Under the pieces are notes generated by a model. The model saw only the letters and a program-made list of their open reading frames with translations. It had not been told where the DNA came from and did no database searches. A stretch of DNA of 64,000 nt, from contig JAJOZX010000481.1 of the NCBI GenBank assembly GCA_023014485.1, forward strand, positions 389,501 through 453,500, written 5' to 3'. This document shows, piece after piece, positions 43,028 to 54,667 of this stretch. This DNA comes from Bathynomus jamesi (taxonomy: Eukaryota > Arthropoda > Malacostraca > Isopoda > Cirolanidae). The first letter of the stretch is position 1; the number at the start of each line of letters is the position of its first letter. The position numbers and the translations under genes were made by a program.

Positions 43028-45292
43028 ATGAATAGAGCGTGTAAAAATGATCCCAATAGATTCTGCTACATATGTGGGACGGTTACCATGCCAAATAACC
43101 AGTCCCAAATCACTAAATTTGTGAAGACAATGTATAGAGCATACTTTGGAATTAAGCTAGGGGACCAGGACAAAAATTTCGCCCCTCATATGTGCTGTAA
43201 GACGTGCATTGAAAATTTGAGAAGATGGAGCAAAGGCAGAGCGAAATCTTTGCCTTTTGGAATTCCCATGATTTGGAGAGAAGGAAAGGATCACGTGACA
43301 GATTGCTATTTCTGCATGACAAACCTCCAAGGTGGGCTTATAAATTTATTTTTCTTAAATATTTTGAAATCCTCGTATGAAACTTGACATAATATTCACC
43401 ATAATGTAATATTCACCATATATAGCATAATATTCACCATAATGGTAATCATACATTTACATATACATATTGTTATAGAAAATACATTTACACATACATA
43501 TTGTTATACAAGTTACATTTACATATACAATGATTGTATATTTTCTTTCTTTTTCATTCATATTGTCCCCGAAGGGACAATATGAATGAAAAAGAAAGAA
43601 AATGTACAGACTCCATCGACCTATTTCATATCTTACAGACCGCAGCCTTCCCTCACGAGCCGCCACTGTCTGAATGCTTCTTTTATTTCATATGCAAGTT
43701 TTATATCCATGTTTCTGTGTTTCTATTTTCAGGAGTTAACAAGAAGAATAAACACATTGTTGTATACCCTGACATTCCTTCTGCTATGAGACCTGTACCC
43801 CATGGTCCTGGAATTCCAATACCCGACCCATCTCAAACCCTGGACTTCGATGATTCTGATGATGAATCAATGACCAATGCCAATGACCAGTCCCAGTCGT
43901 ATATACCTCAAAATACCGCTTCAAATGAGCCGAGGCCTCTCAACCAGGCCAAACTTAATGATCTTACCAGGGATTTAGGACTTTCCAAATTAGCTGCCGA
44001 GATCTTGGGCTCACGACTTCGAGAGGACAACTTGCTGGCTCCGGGAACAACATTCTCCTGGTAGAGGAAACGAGAGGAAGAATTCCGCAAGTTTTTTGCA
44101 GTGCACGAAAATACCTCTTCCTTAGTGTACTGCTGCAATGTTGAGGGGTTAATCGAATCCTTGGGCCTGCCATATAATGCATCAGAATGGAGGCTATTTA
44201 TAGACTCGTCTAAACGAAGTTTGAAAGCAGTACTTCTCAACATTGGGAATAGGGTTGCATCAGTCCCTGTAGCACATTCCGTACAACTTACTGAGAGCTA
44301 CGATAACATGAAAATTTTACTGGATGCTCTCGTATACGACCAACATAACTGGAGGATCTGTGGAGATTTGAAGGTAATACTAATATCATAAGTAAACTAT
44401 TGCTATTGACTATGTTGTTTTTCCAAAGGTTATTTGAGAGCGTATAAGAACACTTAACTTCCCCACACAAGTGATACAGTCCAATGCATAGATTTTTTTA
44501 TCTGATAAAACAAATTCTCTAAATTCTTTAAATATTTTCATTTTTTTTCAGATTGTGGCATTTGTATTGGGAATGCAAGGGGGATACACGAAATACCCAT
44601 GTTTCCTCTGCAAATGGGATAGCCGAGCGGATGAGAAGCACTATGCACAGCGTGAATGGGCATCCAGAGAGAATTTTGAACCTGGGTCGCATAATGTCGT
44701 TTCAGTGCCCCTTGTACCACCAACAAAAAGTTTGCTCCCACCACTTCATATTAAGCTGGGCTTGATGAAAAATTTCATCAAATCAATGAATAAGGATGGT
44801 TCAGCATTCCGATATCTCGAGAGTAAATTTCCTCATATATCTGATGCTAAACTAAATGCTGGGGTTTTTGATGGTCCTCAAATTCGAACTTTGATCAAGG
44901 ATACTCAGTTCGAAAACGTAATGACTCCAACTGAGAAGAATGCCTGGCAGGCATTCAAATCAGTTGTCACTGATTTTCTTGGCAAGCGTAGAAGTCCAGA
45001 ATACGAGTCCGTTGTCGAAAACTTGATGGAAGCTTTCAAAGCTCATGGGTCGCGCATGTCCATGAAAATGCACTTTTTGTGGTCCCACTTGGACTATTTT
45101 CCTGAAAATTGCGGGGATTATAGTGAGGAACAGGGTGAACGATTTCACCAAGATATCAAAATAATGGAAGAGAGGTACCAGGGAAACTGGGATATCAATA
45201 TGCTGGCGGACTATTGCTGGTGTTTGAAGCGAGACGTGCCCGAAGAAAAACACAGACGGAAAGCCAAAAAAACTTCATTCCTTCCTCAATAA
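43028..45292 (+). pseudogene. Zinc-finger transposon protein, copy 1, three exons, one in-frame stop
   Basis: Exon A (43028-43331) has CYICG ... HMCCKTC, a C2-type zinc-binding module, then FGIPMIWREGKDH and CYFCMTN. The intron 43332-43732 is GT-AG. Exon B (43733-44373) reads NKHIVVYPDIPSAMRPVP, a low-complexity Asp/Ser region and SEWRLFIDSSKRSLKAVLL; it is broken by TAG at 44062-44064 with the frame continuing. The intron 44374-44551 is GT-AG. Exon C (44552-45292) reads FVLGMQGGYTKYPCFLCKWD, LPPLHIKLGLMKNF and EEQGERFHQDIKIMEERYQG and ends at 45292, followed by an AATAAA at 45315. Repeated in arthropod genomes. Asp/His/Glu motifs would fit an RNase H-like transposase, but this is inferred. 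A diverged paralogue lies at 48051-49754. Confidence 0.65.
43541..43602. repeat. 29-bp perfect hairpin with CGAA loop in intron 1
   Basis: Arms 43541-43569 and 43574-43602 are exact reverse complements, separated by CGAA. It lies inside the first intron of the zinc-finger gene. No coding role. Confidence 0.9.
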
Positions 45293-45720
45293 ACTTTTTT
45301 CCATATTCATTGTATGAATAAAAGTATTTATTCAAACAATGTTTTCATTTTTCACGAGTGTTCTTATAATATTACTCGTATCTACAGTGTTTAAGCTAAA
45401 AAAATCAATAAATTTGGGGATAAAATTGGACTTATAATAAATGGCCAATAGAGAAAAAACCTGACCTGATTGAGGAAAACCAATGTCATTTTCGAATTCA
45501 GCATGGTCGAATTATATAATATGAGTTGAAAAAACCTTCACAGCAGACAAAAAAATTTCATATGCATACCAGTGTTATTGAAGCATCAGGATTTATAAAC
45601 ACATCTGCGCAAATGTAAACATTACTTTTCATATTCCTGATGCCATAAGCTTCTCAAAAATGTACTGGTTTGCTAATCTCCATAAAATTTGAACAAAATA
45701 CATAGTGAACCTGACTAATC

Positions 45721-46340
45721 AGAGAAATTCCTTTTCTCGCGTTTCGCAAACATCTGGGAATCATCAAAGACAGAAAAGCACACGTGGTTTTCAAGGAGAG
45801 AGAAACAAAGGGTGCTTGTTTTTTCCAAAAAAGGCCCGCGAAAAGTTAGCATCTTCCGAGCTTATATAAGCTAGAGTTCACTAAAAATCGCCCTCACTCT
45901 GCTCGTTACTCCTTCTCGTGGATCTCCCCTTTCACGTAGCACCGTTCGACCTCAGCCGGCCTCAGTCCCTCAAGCAAAAGTTCAACAATACACGAAGCGA
46001 ATCAGCACCTGAGGCGACTTACAATTTCATTTCGCCAAAAGCAAACATCACTCTACCGGTTTCATCCTTCTGGCCCTGGTTTCACTCATCCTTCACCACA
46101 ATTCGATCGGCGCCCTTTGAACAAGCCTATCAGGGGCCCTCAACACATCCTCCTGCCGGTAGGTCAATACGTCCTTAGACTATCTACGTCGAAACGCAGT
46201 ACTGTCAACCTTCACGTAGGTCCTTGTCAGTCTTCGGAGTTATCCACGTCGAAATCGCAGGTCGGTAAGCTTCTTGTAGGCCCCCACTTGGCCTACAGTG
46301 TTTTGTTACGTCACGCTAGACTATTCAGGATTTAAAGCTG
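45721..46340 (+). promoter_or_regulatory. Promoter-like repeat with TATA box and initiator, copy 1 (possible solo LTR)
   Basis: 45721-46080 matches 63412-63760 at roughly 75-80 percent. Both contain GGCCCGCGAAAAGTTAGC, then TATATAAG (45863-45870) and, 33 bp from the start of the TATA box, a TCACT initiator (A at 45896). The spacing is identical in the other copy. This suggests a transposon-borne core promoter, such as an LTR. The downstream frames do not begin with ATG and look non-coding. Confidence 0.6.
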
Positions 46341-46710
46341 AAAAGTCTACAAACTCTGCCTAACCGAGTAGGCCCAAAAGTGTATGCAAACAACCGACAA
46401 ACTAACTTTCCTATTACGACTACAGTAGGCCTGTTCAATTATTTTAACGTTTCAACCATCTTACCGTATTTTGTATCCGTTTGTTTATTTGCTCTTTTAT
46501 GCAGTTCATTTTACTGACCTAATCCATTTACTGTACCATACCGTACTTTCATTATCTCAGATATTATTGGCTTAATTACTTATTGTGTATTCACTGCTGC
46601 ATATCTCATCAGCCTACCTAAATTAGTGTTTGTCATCATTGTACTTACTTAACGATTAGACTGTGTAACCATTGCTTATTGCTAATATATAATCAGTCAT
46701 TTGTAATATA
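46341..46710. other. Spacer, no gene
   Basis: T-rich unique sequence without recognisable motifs. Confidence 0.5.
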
Positions 46711-46940
46711 CAGGGTGTCCATAAAGTCACGTATCATAGGAACATAAGCAATGTTTATTTATTTATGTCTGTCTCCATCAGGCCAAATATGTTGAAGAAC
46801 ATTCAAAGAAACCTGCTTTTTAGTTTACAAACATGTTTTGAGATTGGTGGGAATCATTTCGAACAAATAAATAAAACGAAATAAATAAATAAACAAAATA
46901 AATGTATTTTCCTATGATGCGTGACTTTATGGACACCCTG
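46711..46940. mobile_element. 230-bp mariner-type MITE
   Basis: 31-bp inverted ends CAGGGTGTCCATAAAGTCAC (one mismatch across the arms) flanked by TA on both sides (46709-46710, 46941-46942). Non-coding interior with AAATAAATAAA. Confidence 0.92.
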
Positions 46941-46942
46941 TA

Positions 46943-48050
46943 GTACAAATACCGTTATAGAATTGTTAATCACTGTGAACAAATAATTCATTTATTTTTC
47001 TAATTAAACACAAAACAACAAAGTAATTTCTCTCTCCTTATTAAATATTGTTTGTTTGGGCTGTATCCCAAACTGGTTACTCCTAATTACTAATTTCAAT
47101 ATAATTCATTAATTATAGTAAGCCTACTTGATAGGCCACCACAAATTGGTAATCCGTAGGCCACTATATATGTAAGGATGTGTATTTATACGTTTATCCA
47201 GAAAAACAATACATTACATAAATATACCATATTAAATAATTGAAGCGAAACATCACATCTTCAGATTTACAGAAATTGACGTTTATGTTTGATTTTGTAT
47301 TTAGTGGAAGTACCTAATCCAAGTATTATTATATGAATGTGCCATTGGGAAACGGGAAAACTTTATTTGATTTTGTTTAACAACCCTGATACAGATGAAT
47401 TATGAACACACACACACACACACACATTATGAAGGACAATATTTTTCATATCACCTGACTCGAATACAAAGTCTGATGGCAGACTTCGTACAAGTATAAA
47501 AAAAAATATATATCCTTTAACACTCGCCGGCAAAAGTGATTTATCTTGTAGACTCACCTTTTCTCCTTCCCTGTTCGATTTAGTTTGGTATTTTGTTTGT
47601 TTAGAATTTAGATAAAAACAGCTACACGTTTGTTCTGTGAAATGTAATATACAAATCCAGAATTATACAATTTGCATCCATTTATCATGAGCGAATCCAA
47701 ATTTAATTTGTGACTCAAAAGTAGAAATAACTTTTTCTAAAATTTCTACTATTGTCCATATCCTCCAAAACTTCAAAGTCATTTGGTAATTTTAACTCTT
47801 AGTATAATAATTTTAACTAAACTATAAATAATAATATACACCATAAACAAGAGAATAAATCCGCGAAACAACAATGAAAACACTGGTCGACAAAATCGAA
47901 CTTTGTCCTCTCATCAAAGATGTATACGCACTTTTCTAGACCAGTTTTGTACGCTGATTCCAAATCTGTTTTCGGTTTTCCTCTAGCGCATCTAGTTATC
48001 GAAATATGACTGGTGGTAATTTCAGCACAATTTATCGTAAAAGTACAACT
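46943..48050. other. AT-rich spacer
   Basis: No gene. 47940-48008 has TTCTAGACCAGTTTTGTACG and GATTCCAAATCTG followed by TTATCGAAATATGA. It resembles the TGATTCCAAATATG ... TTTTCGAGAAAATATT block at 15120-15175 in the Polinton. Confidence 0.5.
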
Positions 48051-49754
48051 TTATTCATGAAAAGAAATGTACATCAACCTAAAAACGTTGCGAGTACGAT
48101 TTTCTTTTGTAAACCTTGTCCGGATCGTCGCGGTACAACATCTAGCAGTAGTATGCCAGCATACTTTCGTTCCAGAAACCTTGGTAGCGATTTTCCATTG
48201 ACTGGATGTCTTGACGGAAGCGTTCCCTTGTTCGTCACTCACCGCGCCAAGGTTTTCAGGAAAGAAATTTAGATGCGAATGTAAAAAATGTATTTTCAAG
48301 GACATGCGACGGCCCATTTCTTGATATGCATCGAGCAGTTTCTGAACTCCATCTTTGTATGCGAGAGACTTGTGGTTACCCAAGAAGTTTCCACAAATCC
48401 ATTTGAAAGCCTGCCATGCTTTTAGTTCTAAGGCATTGAGGCTTTCTTCAAAGCCTTCATCCTGCAGAACCTCTCTGATTTCGGGCCCCACAATGATTCC
48501 CTCCTTCAATTTCGTCGTACTGATGTTTGCAAATTTCTCAACAAGGTATCGAAACCCTTTCGAATTCGCCTTACCCATCGCTTTCACAAAATTTTTCATA
48601 AGCCGAGCTTAATGTGGAGAGGTGACAGGAAAATCTTCTTTGGATCAACTAAAGGAGCACACTGGACACTGCCCGTTCCTGGCTCGTATGTGCTTCTTTG
48701 ATGCCAGTCACGTCTGCTGTAATGATCCGCGGTAGCACGGCTGTCCCATAGGCATAGAAAACACCAGTATTTCGTGAACCCTCCTTGCATGCCCATTAAC
48801 ATACCAATGACTTTGAGATCACCAAAAATATTCCATTGATGAGTGCTGTATTGGATTGCTTCGAGTAGTATATTTATGTTATCGTATGTCTCCTTTAGAT
48901 GAACGGACTGGGCGGTCGGGATGGACGGCTTTAAGTTCCCGTTATGCAGGAGAACCGCTTTCAAGCTTCGCTGTGAGGAGCCAATGAAGAGGCGCCACTC
49001 AGATGGTGTGTGTACCTGTGACAAGTTCTCGAAAAGTCCATTGATATCATGGCAATAGCAGAGTGGACCGTCTACTGTAAAGAATGTCGCCAAATCATGG
49101 TTTCGTTTTTGATAGTGACACACTCGGATGTTCTTCTCAAGTAAGTGTTTCTGCTTGAGTCTCGAGGAGAGAAGTTCTGATTTGTCTGTGGAGAGGGCTA
49201 GGTCTCTAATGAGGTTATTCGACTCGTTTTCGGTAAGCCTCTCCGGCTCCGACTGTTCTCCGTCACGTGTGTATTCAAGATCGGCCAAAGGTCCCGCATC
49301 TCCGCCAATCGCACCTTCGTCGGATTCCCTTTCGTCTTCTAAAGAATCGAGTCCATGCTGTGGAGGTAATCGGCATCGTGTCATCGTGAGGGATCGGTCT
49401 GATCGCGGAGTCTACGTTCGGATAAACGATGTTATGCTTGTTCTTGACGAGAATCCAGTTATGTTAACATTGCAAAAGTAACAATCGCCATGATGGTTTC
49501 TCGGCTCCCTCCATATCATGGGTATAGCGAACGGCATCGACTTTTTCCTTTGGTTCAACCAATCACGTAATCCATTCGAACAAGCGGTACAGATAACATG
49601 TGGCGCTCACGCCTTATCTTGGTCGCCCAGTGGACAGTCGAAGTATAACTGGTAAGTTTTCCGAAGATCCATCGTAATTGTACGCCGTTGTGATTTAGTC
49701 GCGAACGACCTGCACACGTAACAGAAATTGTCGGGTGGGTTGATGTAAATCACC
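48051..49754 (-). pseudogene. Zinc-finger transposon protein, copy 2 (intron-poor paralogue)
   Basis: Minus strand from about 49754, preceded by an acceptor-like pyrimidine tract ending in AG. It has FCYVCRSF ... APHVICTAC (zinc module), SMPFAIPMIWREPRNHH, CYFCNVN, then NIVYPNVDSAIRPIP after a frame change. The long frame 49384-48596 has SEWRLFIGSSQRSLKAVLL, GMQGGFTKYWCFLCLWD and SPLHIKLGL; after a one-base shift at 48598 the frame 48599-48051 has MKNFVKAMGKANSKGFRYLV and LHSHLNFFPENLGAVSDEQG. The expected ERFHQDI motif is lost to a shift after DEQGN. An in-frame stop lies before APHVIC. Sequence is contiguous at both positions where copy 1 has introns. Confidence 0.65.
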
Positions 49755-50237
<483 letters not shown>

Positions 50238-50239
50238 TA

Positions 50240-51144
50240 CAGGGCGTCCCAAAAAAATGTATACACACTTTAAATACTTATAAAGGCAGTGTTTATTAAA
50301 ATACATTTCATTTTCAAAATGTAATAGAATCTACAGACATTATTTAATTGTTTTGTCAACGCCTGTTTTCAAACTGACGTCCGTTCTGGTCCAGGCACTG
50401 CTGATAACGCGAAGCAATGGAATCGCAAACATCACGAAACATTTCGTTTGGTATTTTTGTGCATTCTCGTTCAATGGCTGCTCTCAATTCAGCGACTGTT
50501 GCAGGTTTTATAGCGTAGACTTTGTCTTTTAAGTATCCCCATAAAAAAAGTCTAGTGGTGTGAGGTCTGGTGAACGCGGAGGGTATTCTACGAAACCCCT
50601 TCGTCCAATCCACATCCACATCGTGCCAAGTACCACTCGCAATACTCCACTCTTCGGTCCGGATCATCTTCATTAATAGCATGGACTAATCTTGGAATGT
50701 AACTTTTCCATTGACAGCGCTTCAAAATGCGTTGGACAGACGATTCTGAAATTCCTACCTCACGACTCGCTTGCCGCACAGATTTTCTTGGACTTTGGTG
50801 ATATGTTTCCAGTACTCTTTCTTGCTTTGTGGGGCTTGTCGATGTCCGTGGTCTTCCGGAACGCTTCTTGTGGACATTCTGAACAGTTCCATCGGCTTCA
50901 AACTTATCTCTAATTCGAGTGATGGTAAGTCGCGTTGGTGGATCTGTTTGAAACTCCCTCCTAAACTGTCTTTGCACTTCAACTGCGTTTTCACACTTCC
51001 AGTAGCATTTTAGAATGAATTTCCTTTGTTCAAAGCTTAGTCTGACTGCCATTATTAATTCTAATGGGTTTAACTTGGAAAGAAAGAAACATCAATTGAG
51101 CTATCAGCTGTTAAAGTGTGTATACATTTTTTTGGGACGCCCTG
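50240..51144 (-). mobile_element. Non-autonomous Tc1/mariner-type element, family 1, copy B
   Basis: Same ends as copy A (CAGGGCGTCCC / GGGACGCCCTG); TA on the left, mutated to TG on the right. The transposase remnant on the minus strand has the helix-turn-helix region (51052-50588) and C-terminal region (50682-50356), with the catalytic segment deleted at the same point as in copy A. Copy A additionally repeats CCACAT next to the junction. Confidence 0.9.
50356..51052 (-). pseudogene. Internally deleted transposase (family 1, copy B)
   Basis: Residues from [18 protein letters not shown] include a helix-turn-helix (TITRIRDKF), [13 protein letters not shown] (GRPR-type motif) and a second helix-turn-helix ([16 protein letters not shown]). 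After [10 protein letters not shown] the frame jumps into the third-Asp region: SAFTRPHTTRLFLWGYLKDK, read in a shifted frame, where PPRSPDLTPLDF-type sequence is expected. The first and second Asp regions are missing. A DNA-binding fragment could still be made. Confidence 0.85.
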
Positions 51145-51150
51145 TGTGTG

Positions 51151-51210
<60 letters not shown>

Positions 51211-51738
51211 TATATACTGTATATATAAAACCGAAATCAGCGTCCCAACAGCTATCTAGCTCACCCATAATTATATCTGATGAAAAATAGTTGTTGGCCA
51301 GTGTAATTGTTGTGTATATATAAAATAAACGTCGCTACGATCCAAGAAAAATCTATGTCGTAAAATATAGGACTGTTTATAACTCGTTACTCCGTAGCGT
51401 ACTGCTTCATCACTGTATTTTAGTTAATGCCAGAAGATTTTAGTTACTGTTAAAAGAGAAGATCCAATGCGGTAAGAAAAAGATTCACGTTTTACATAAA
51501 AGAAATTTGGTGTTTGCTATTACAGTAGTTTACTTGCACAATTTTCCCCGTTTAAATATCGCTGGGGCTACGTTCTGGCCACGTGACGAAACCGCTTCCC
51601 ATTAGATCAGTCAGTGAGATTCACCTTTAAAGAGGTTAATCCCTAACATTATTATTATTATTATTTTAATAATAATAACGATAATAAGTGTTATTATTAC
51701 TGTTAATTGGTTATTAAAATTGGTCTAATTAGTTGTTG

Positions 51739-51781
<43 letters not shown>

Positions 51782-52070
51782 AGAATCACTGTGAATTAAT
51801 AATATAATCCTAGATAATGACGTGTGTGTTTTTATTCATGTGTGAGTGAAGTGAGTTTCCAAGGAATGAAAAAAGTATAGATTATACAATGATGATGGTA
51901 ATGGTTATGACGAATGGCAACCACGAGCGAGATCAGAGGCGTTCTTTGATCATCCCTGATTAATGATCTCAACTTTTCTCACTGATCAAGCTGATTGTTA
52001 AAAATCATCCTGCTCGTGCGACAGTGAAAAGTTTACTTATATAATGAACTATGTAATATGCACATGCTGA

Positions 52071-52138
<68 letters not shown>

Positions 52139-53120
52139 TAACCCCTCCGTCTATGGCCTTGGGCGGTTCGAGGTTGAAGGGGGTTCTGGTTAGGTGGTAG
52201 CAACGGATTGTTACCTTGGAGTAATTGGTACCGTGTAGGAAATCGCAATAGTTTCTCTTATACTCCTCTCCGATTTCCTCTTGTAAGGGATCGGAGGACT
52301 CTGTGGAGCTTACTAAATTCTCTGAGGGTTTCCCGATTCTTCTTGTAGCGTATCGGGAAATTATTTTTCTCTATTTTAAGACAAAGTTCTCTGAAGAAAG
52401 CAACGCTCGAAGGAGAAGACAAAGATATTCTCTTACTGTAATTTACTGCTAAAATCAGAATCAGAATAATAACTGGAGAAATTCTACACCACGTTTATAT
52501 ACATAAATTTTGCTGACATCATTATTATTTAATGCTGACCTGTTCTGTTTTTTTATTCTCAATAGGCTGAATTATTTTGCAAAATATTTGAAGATAAGGT
52601 AAATATTTTAGTTGTAGTAATGTCTAGACAGATAAGCAAGATATTTGAAGATGAAGCCATATTTTTATTTTAAACAGCATATTGACAGATCTGATGTTAT
52701 CATGATCTGCCGAATTAACTAAAAAATGAAAATTGAAATATGCATTTTATTATGAATTACAATTAACATGCATATGAGCAAAAATTAAATGTTTAAAATT
52801 TAAAATTAAATGTTAAGCAAGACATGATTTCATCTTTTACAACGAAGAGAGAATGTATAAAGAAAATGAACATTGCAGAATTTAACACGATTACATTATT
52901 AAGCTAAATCTAAAAAATGATTAAGTAATTTAAAAAGAAATAATTCATTAATTATTCAGCAAAAATAAAATAGAAAAATTTTTTTTAGCCGAACTTGCGT
53001 TTTCATATACAGAGCGTTACGCGAGTTTCGACTCTAATATGCAAAAATAAACATAAGAATATAAGGATATATGACTATAAGAATTACTCATTGTTCATTT
53101 TTACAGGGCTTTCCCCTCTA
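51145..53120. other. Repeat-rich spacer
   Basis: TA repeat 51152-51212; dispersed repeat 51428-51560 (matches 28680-28795); (TTA)n near 51648-51664 and 51742-51780; (AC)n 52081-52129; a GC-richer block 52140-52400 with internal TCCGATTTCCTCTTG / TCCCGATTCTTCTTG similarity; then AT-rich sequence. No gene. Confidence 0.7.
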
Positions 53121-53764
53121 CAGGGTGGGCCGTAAGTTTCCATACATAGGAAAAATTAAACGTTTGTGTTTATGTTTCAGATACCCTAAGAATATGCGTT
53201 TGACGTAAGATCTTGTTTACTGATGAAGCAAATTTTTACGTCAATGGAGAGGTTAATCGGCAAAACATACGTTATTAGAGTAATGCTAACCCTAACTGGC
53301 TGAGTCCGACGAAGATGCAAGGTGCCGGTAAAGTGATGGTGTGGGCCGGGATATGGGGTGACAGAATTATTGGACCAATTTTTGTCAGTGGAAATCTTAA
53401 TGCCGAAAGGTATCTTAACATGTTGCAAGAAGAGATTTTCCCATCCCTGCTAAACGAGGAAGGTAACTTCCCAGTTTACTTCCAGCAAGATGGAGCTCCA
53501 CCTCATTATGGTCTTCACGTGCGTCGGTATTTGGATCAGCAGTTTCCGGATGCTTGGATTGGTCGGCGTGGTCCTGTGGAGTGGCCTCCCAGATCCCCAG
53601 ATCTCACCCCCCTTGATTTCTATCTTTGGGGGCACTTGAAGGCCATGGTGTATCAGGAAAAGATACGAGACATAAATCATGTAGAGCATATTATATAAAT
53701 AAAAATGGTTGTCCATAAAAAAATGTTTATTTTTCCTATGTATGGAAACTTACGGCCCACCCTG
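53121..53764 (+). mobile_element. Tc1/mariner-type element, family 3, 5'-deleted
   Basis: Inverted ends CAGGGTGGGCCGTAAGTTTC and complement, flanked by TA on both sides. It carries only the catalytic half of a transposase, so it is non-autonomous. Confidence 0.92.
53190..53698 (+). pseudogene. Transposase catalytic fragment (family 3)
   Basis: Readable from LFTDEANFYVNGEVNRQN (first Asp) through VMVWAGIWGDRIIGPIF, YFQQDGAPPHYG (second Asp) and PPRSPDLTPLDFYLWGHLK (third Asp), to a stop at 53696. The frame is broken near 53275 by a TAG. The N-terminal DNA-binding half and the C-terminal tail are missing. Related to family 2 by motif wording. Confidence 0.85.
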
Positions 53765-54035
53765 TAGATTGATATTAATACAATAATATAACACCCTAAC
53801 TAATCCTAACTAGATGATAACTAATGGTTTTTATAATACAGATTTCTATACAACACTTCAGTTGGGATAGTTAAGTCTAGTTCACGTGAGTAGTATTGCT
53901 GCAAAAATCCCGAGTGCAATGCAATTGCATGCAACATGATGATAGTGTTTTTGAACCTCTTCCCCCTTCAGCCCCTTCCCCCCTTCATCCCCTTCCCCCC
54001 TACAGCCTACCAAAATATATACATATATATATGAT

Positions 54036-54112
54036 GAATAAAACCACGAAAGAAAGGGAACACAGAATGGTGCTCAAAGGCTTTCGTCTAATGACATCCT
54101 CAGGAACACTGA
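54036..54112. repeat. Dispersed satellite-like repeat, inverted copy at 56033-56105
   Basis: GAATAAAACCACGAAAGAAA and CATCCTCAGGAACACTGA recur reverse-complemented at 56033-56105; a relative (GAGCGCTTTCGTGATATATT) is at 57998. The pair brackets the mariner at 54668-55953. Confidence 0.8.
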
Positions 54113-54166
54113 AGTAAATAAAAAGTTCGAAACTATATATAGGTCACAAATATATATATATGTGTA

Positions 54167-54215
<49 letters not shown>

Positions 54216-54226
54216 ATATAGAAATA

Positions 54227-54650
54227 AAAATTGTGGGAGGAGCATACAAATTTGTAAGGAAAACTTCCAATTTTAGCACTTTTCCCTTCTTGTCTAAATC
54301 CGTTCTGAACGAATTCAACACAAGACACAAGGTCTTTTTCAACTTGATCCCGTTGTTTTGAATTCGTTCAGAACAGATTTAGACAAGAAGGGCAGAGTGC
54401 TAAAACTTTGGTAGTTTTCCCTTATAAATTTGTATACTCCCCTTACAATTTTTATTTTTCAATTTGTTTTTATATTTTTTTTATTTTTTGTGACCTATAT
54501 ATCATTCAGGCATTATCTGTAAAATTGGTTGTAAACAATCCATTTGGTCTTGTGTTGAATTCGTTCAGAACGGATGTAGACAAGAAGGGCAAAGTGCTAA
54601 AATTGGTAGTTTTCCTTACAAATTTGTATGCTCCTCCCACAATTTTTATT
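54227..54650. repeat. Foldback cluster: three ~100-bp related units
   Basis: Unit 54227-54325 is inverted relative to 54355-54455 and 54545-54650. Shared words include GAATTCGTTCAGAAC, GACAAGAAGGGCA and TACAAATTTGTATGCTCCTC. Non-coding. Confidence 0.85.
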
Positions 54651-54667
54651 TATATATTTATTATATA

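Larger units (their letters stand above)
37556..45720. mobile_element. ~8.2-kb candidate DNA transposon with inverted ends and two divergent genes
   Basis: 37565-37690 and 45595-45715 are inverted relatives over about 125 bp (shared words GGTTCACTATGT, TTAGCAAACCAGT / CTAGCAAACCAGT, AAGCTTATGGCATCAGGAAT, TTTACATTTGCGCAGATG). They enclose a long minus-strand gene (42591-37975) and a plus-strand gene (43028-45292), which diverge from a 437-bp gap. No clear target duplication is visible. The minus-strand gene's XPG/FEN-like motifs make an Academ-type (AcademX) transposon the best guess. Alternatively the plus-strand gene belongs to another element inserted inside. Confidence 0.6.

Noticed and set aside
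45918..46178. Possible protein downstream of the promoter-like repeat, similar frame at 63615
   Set aside because: Starts with GTG, and the two copies are not conserved as protein despite DNA similarity; treated as non-coding leader or LTR.
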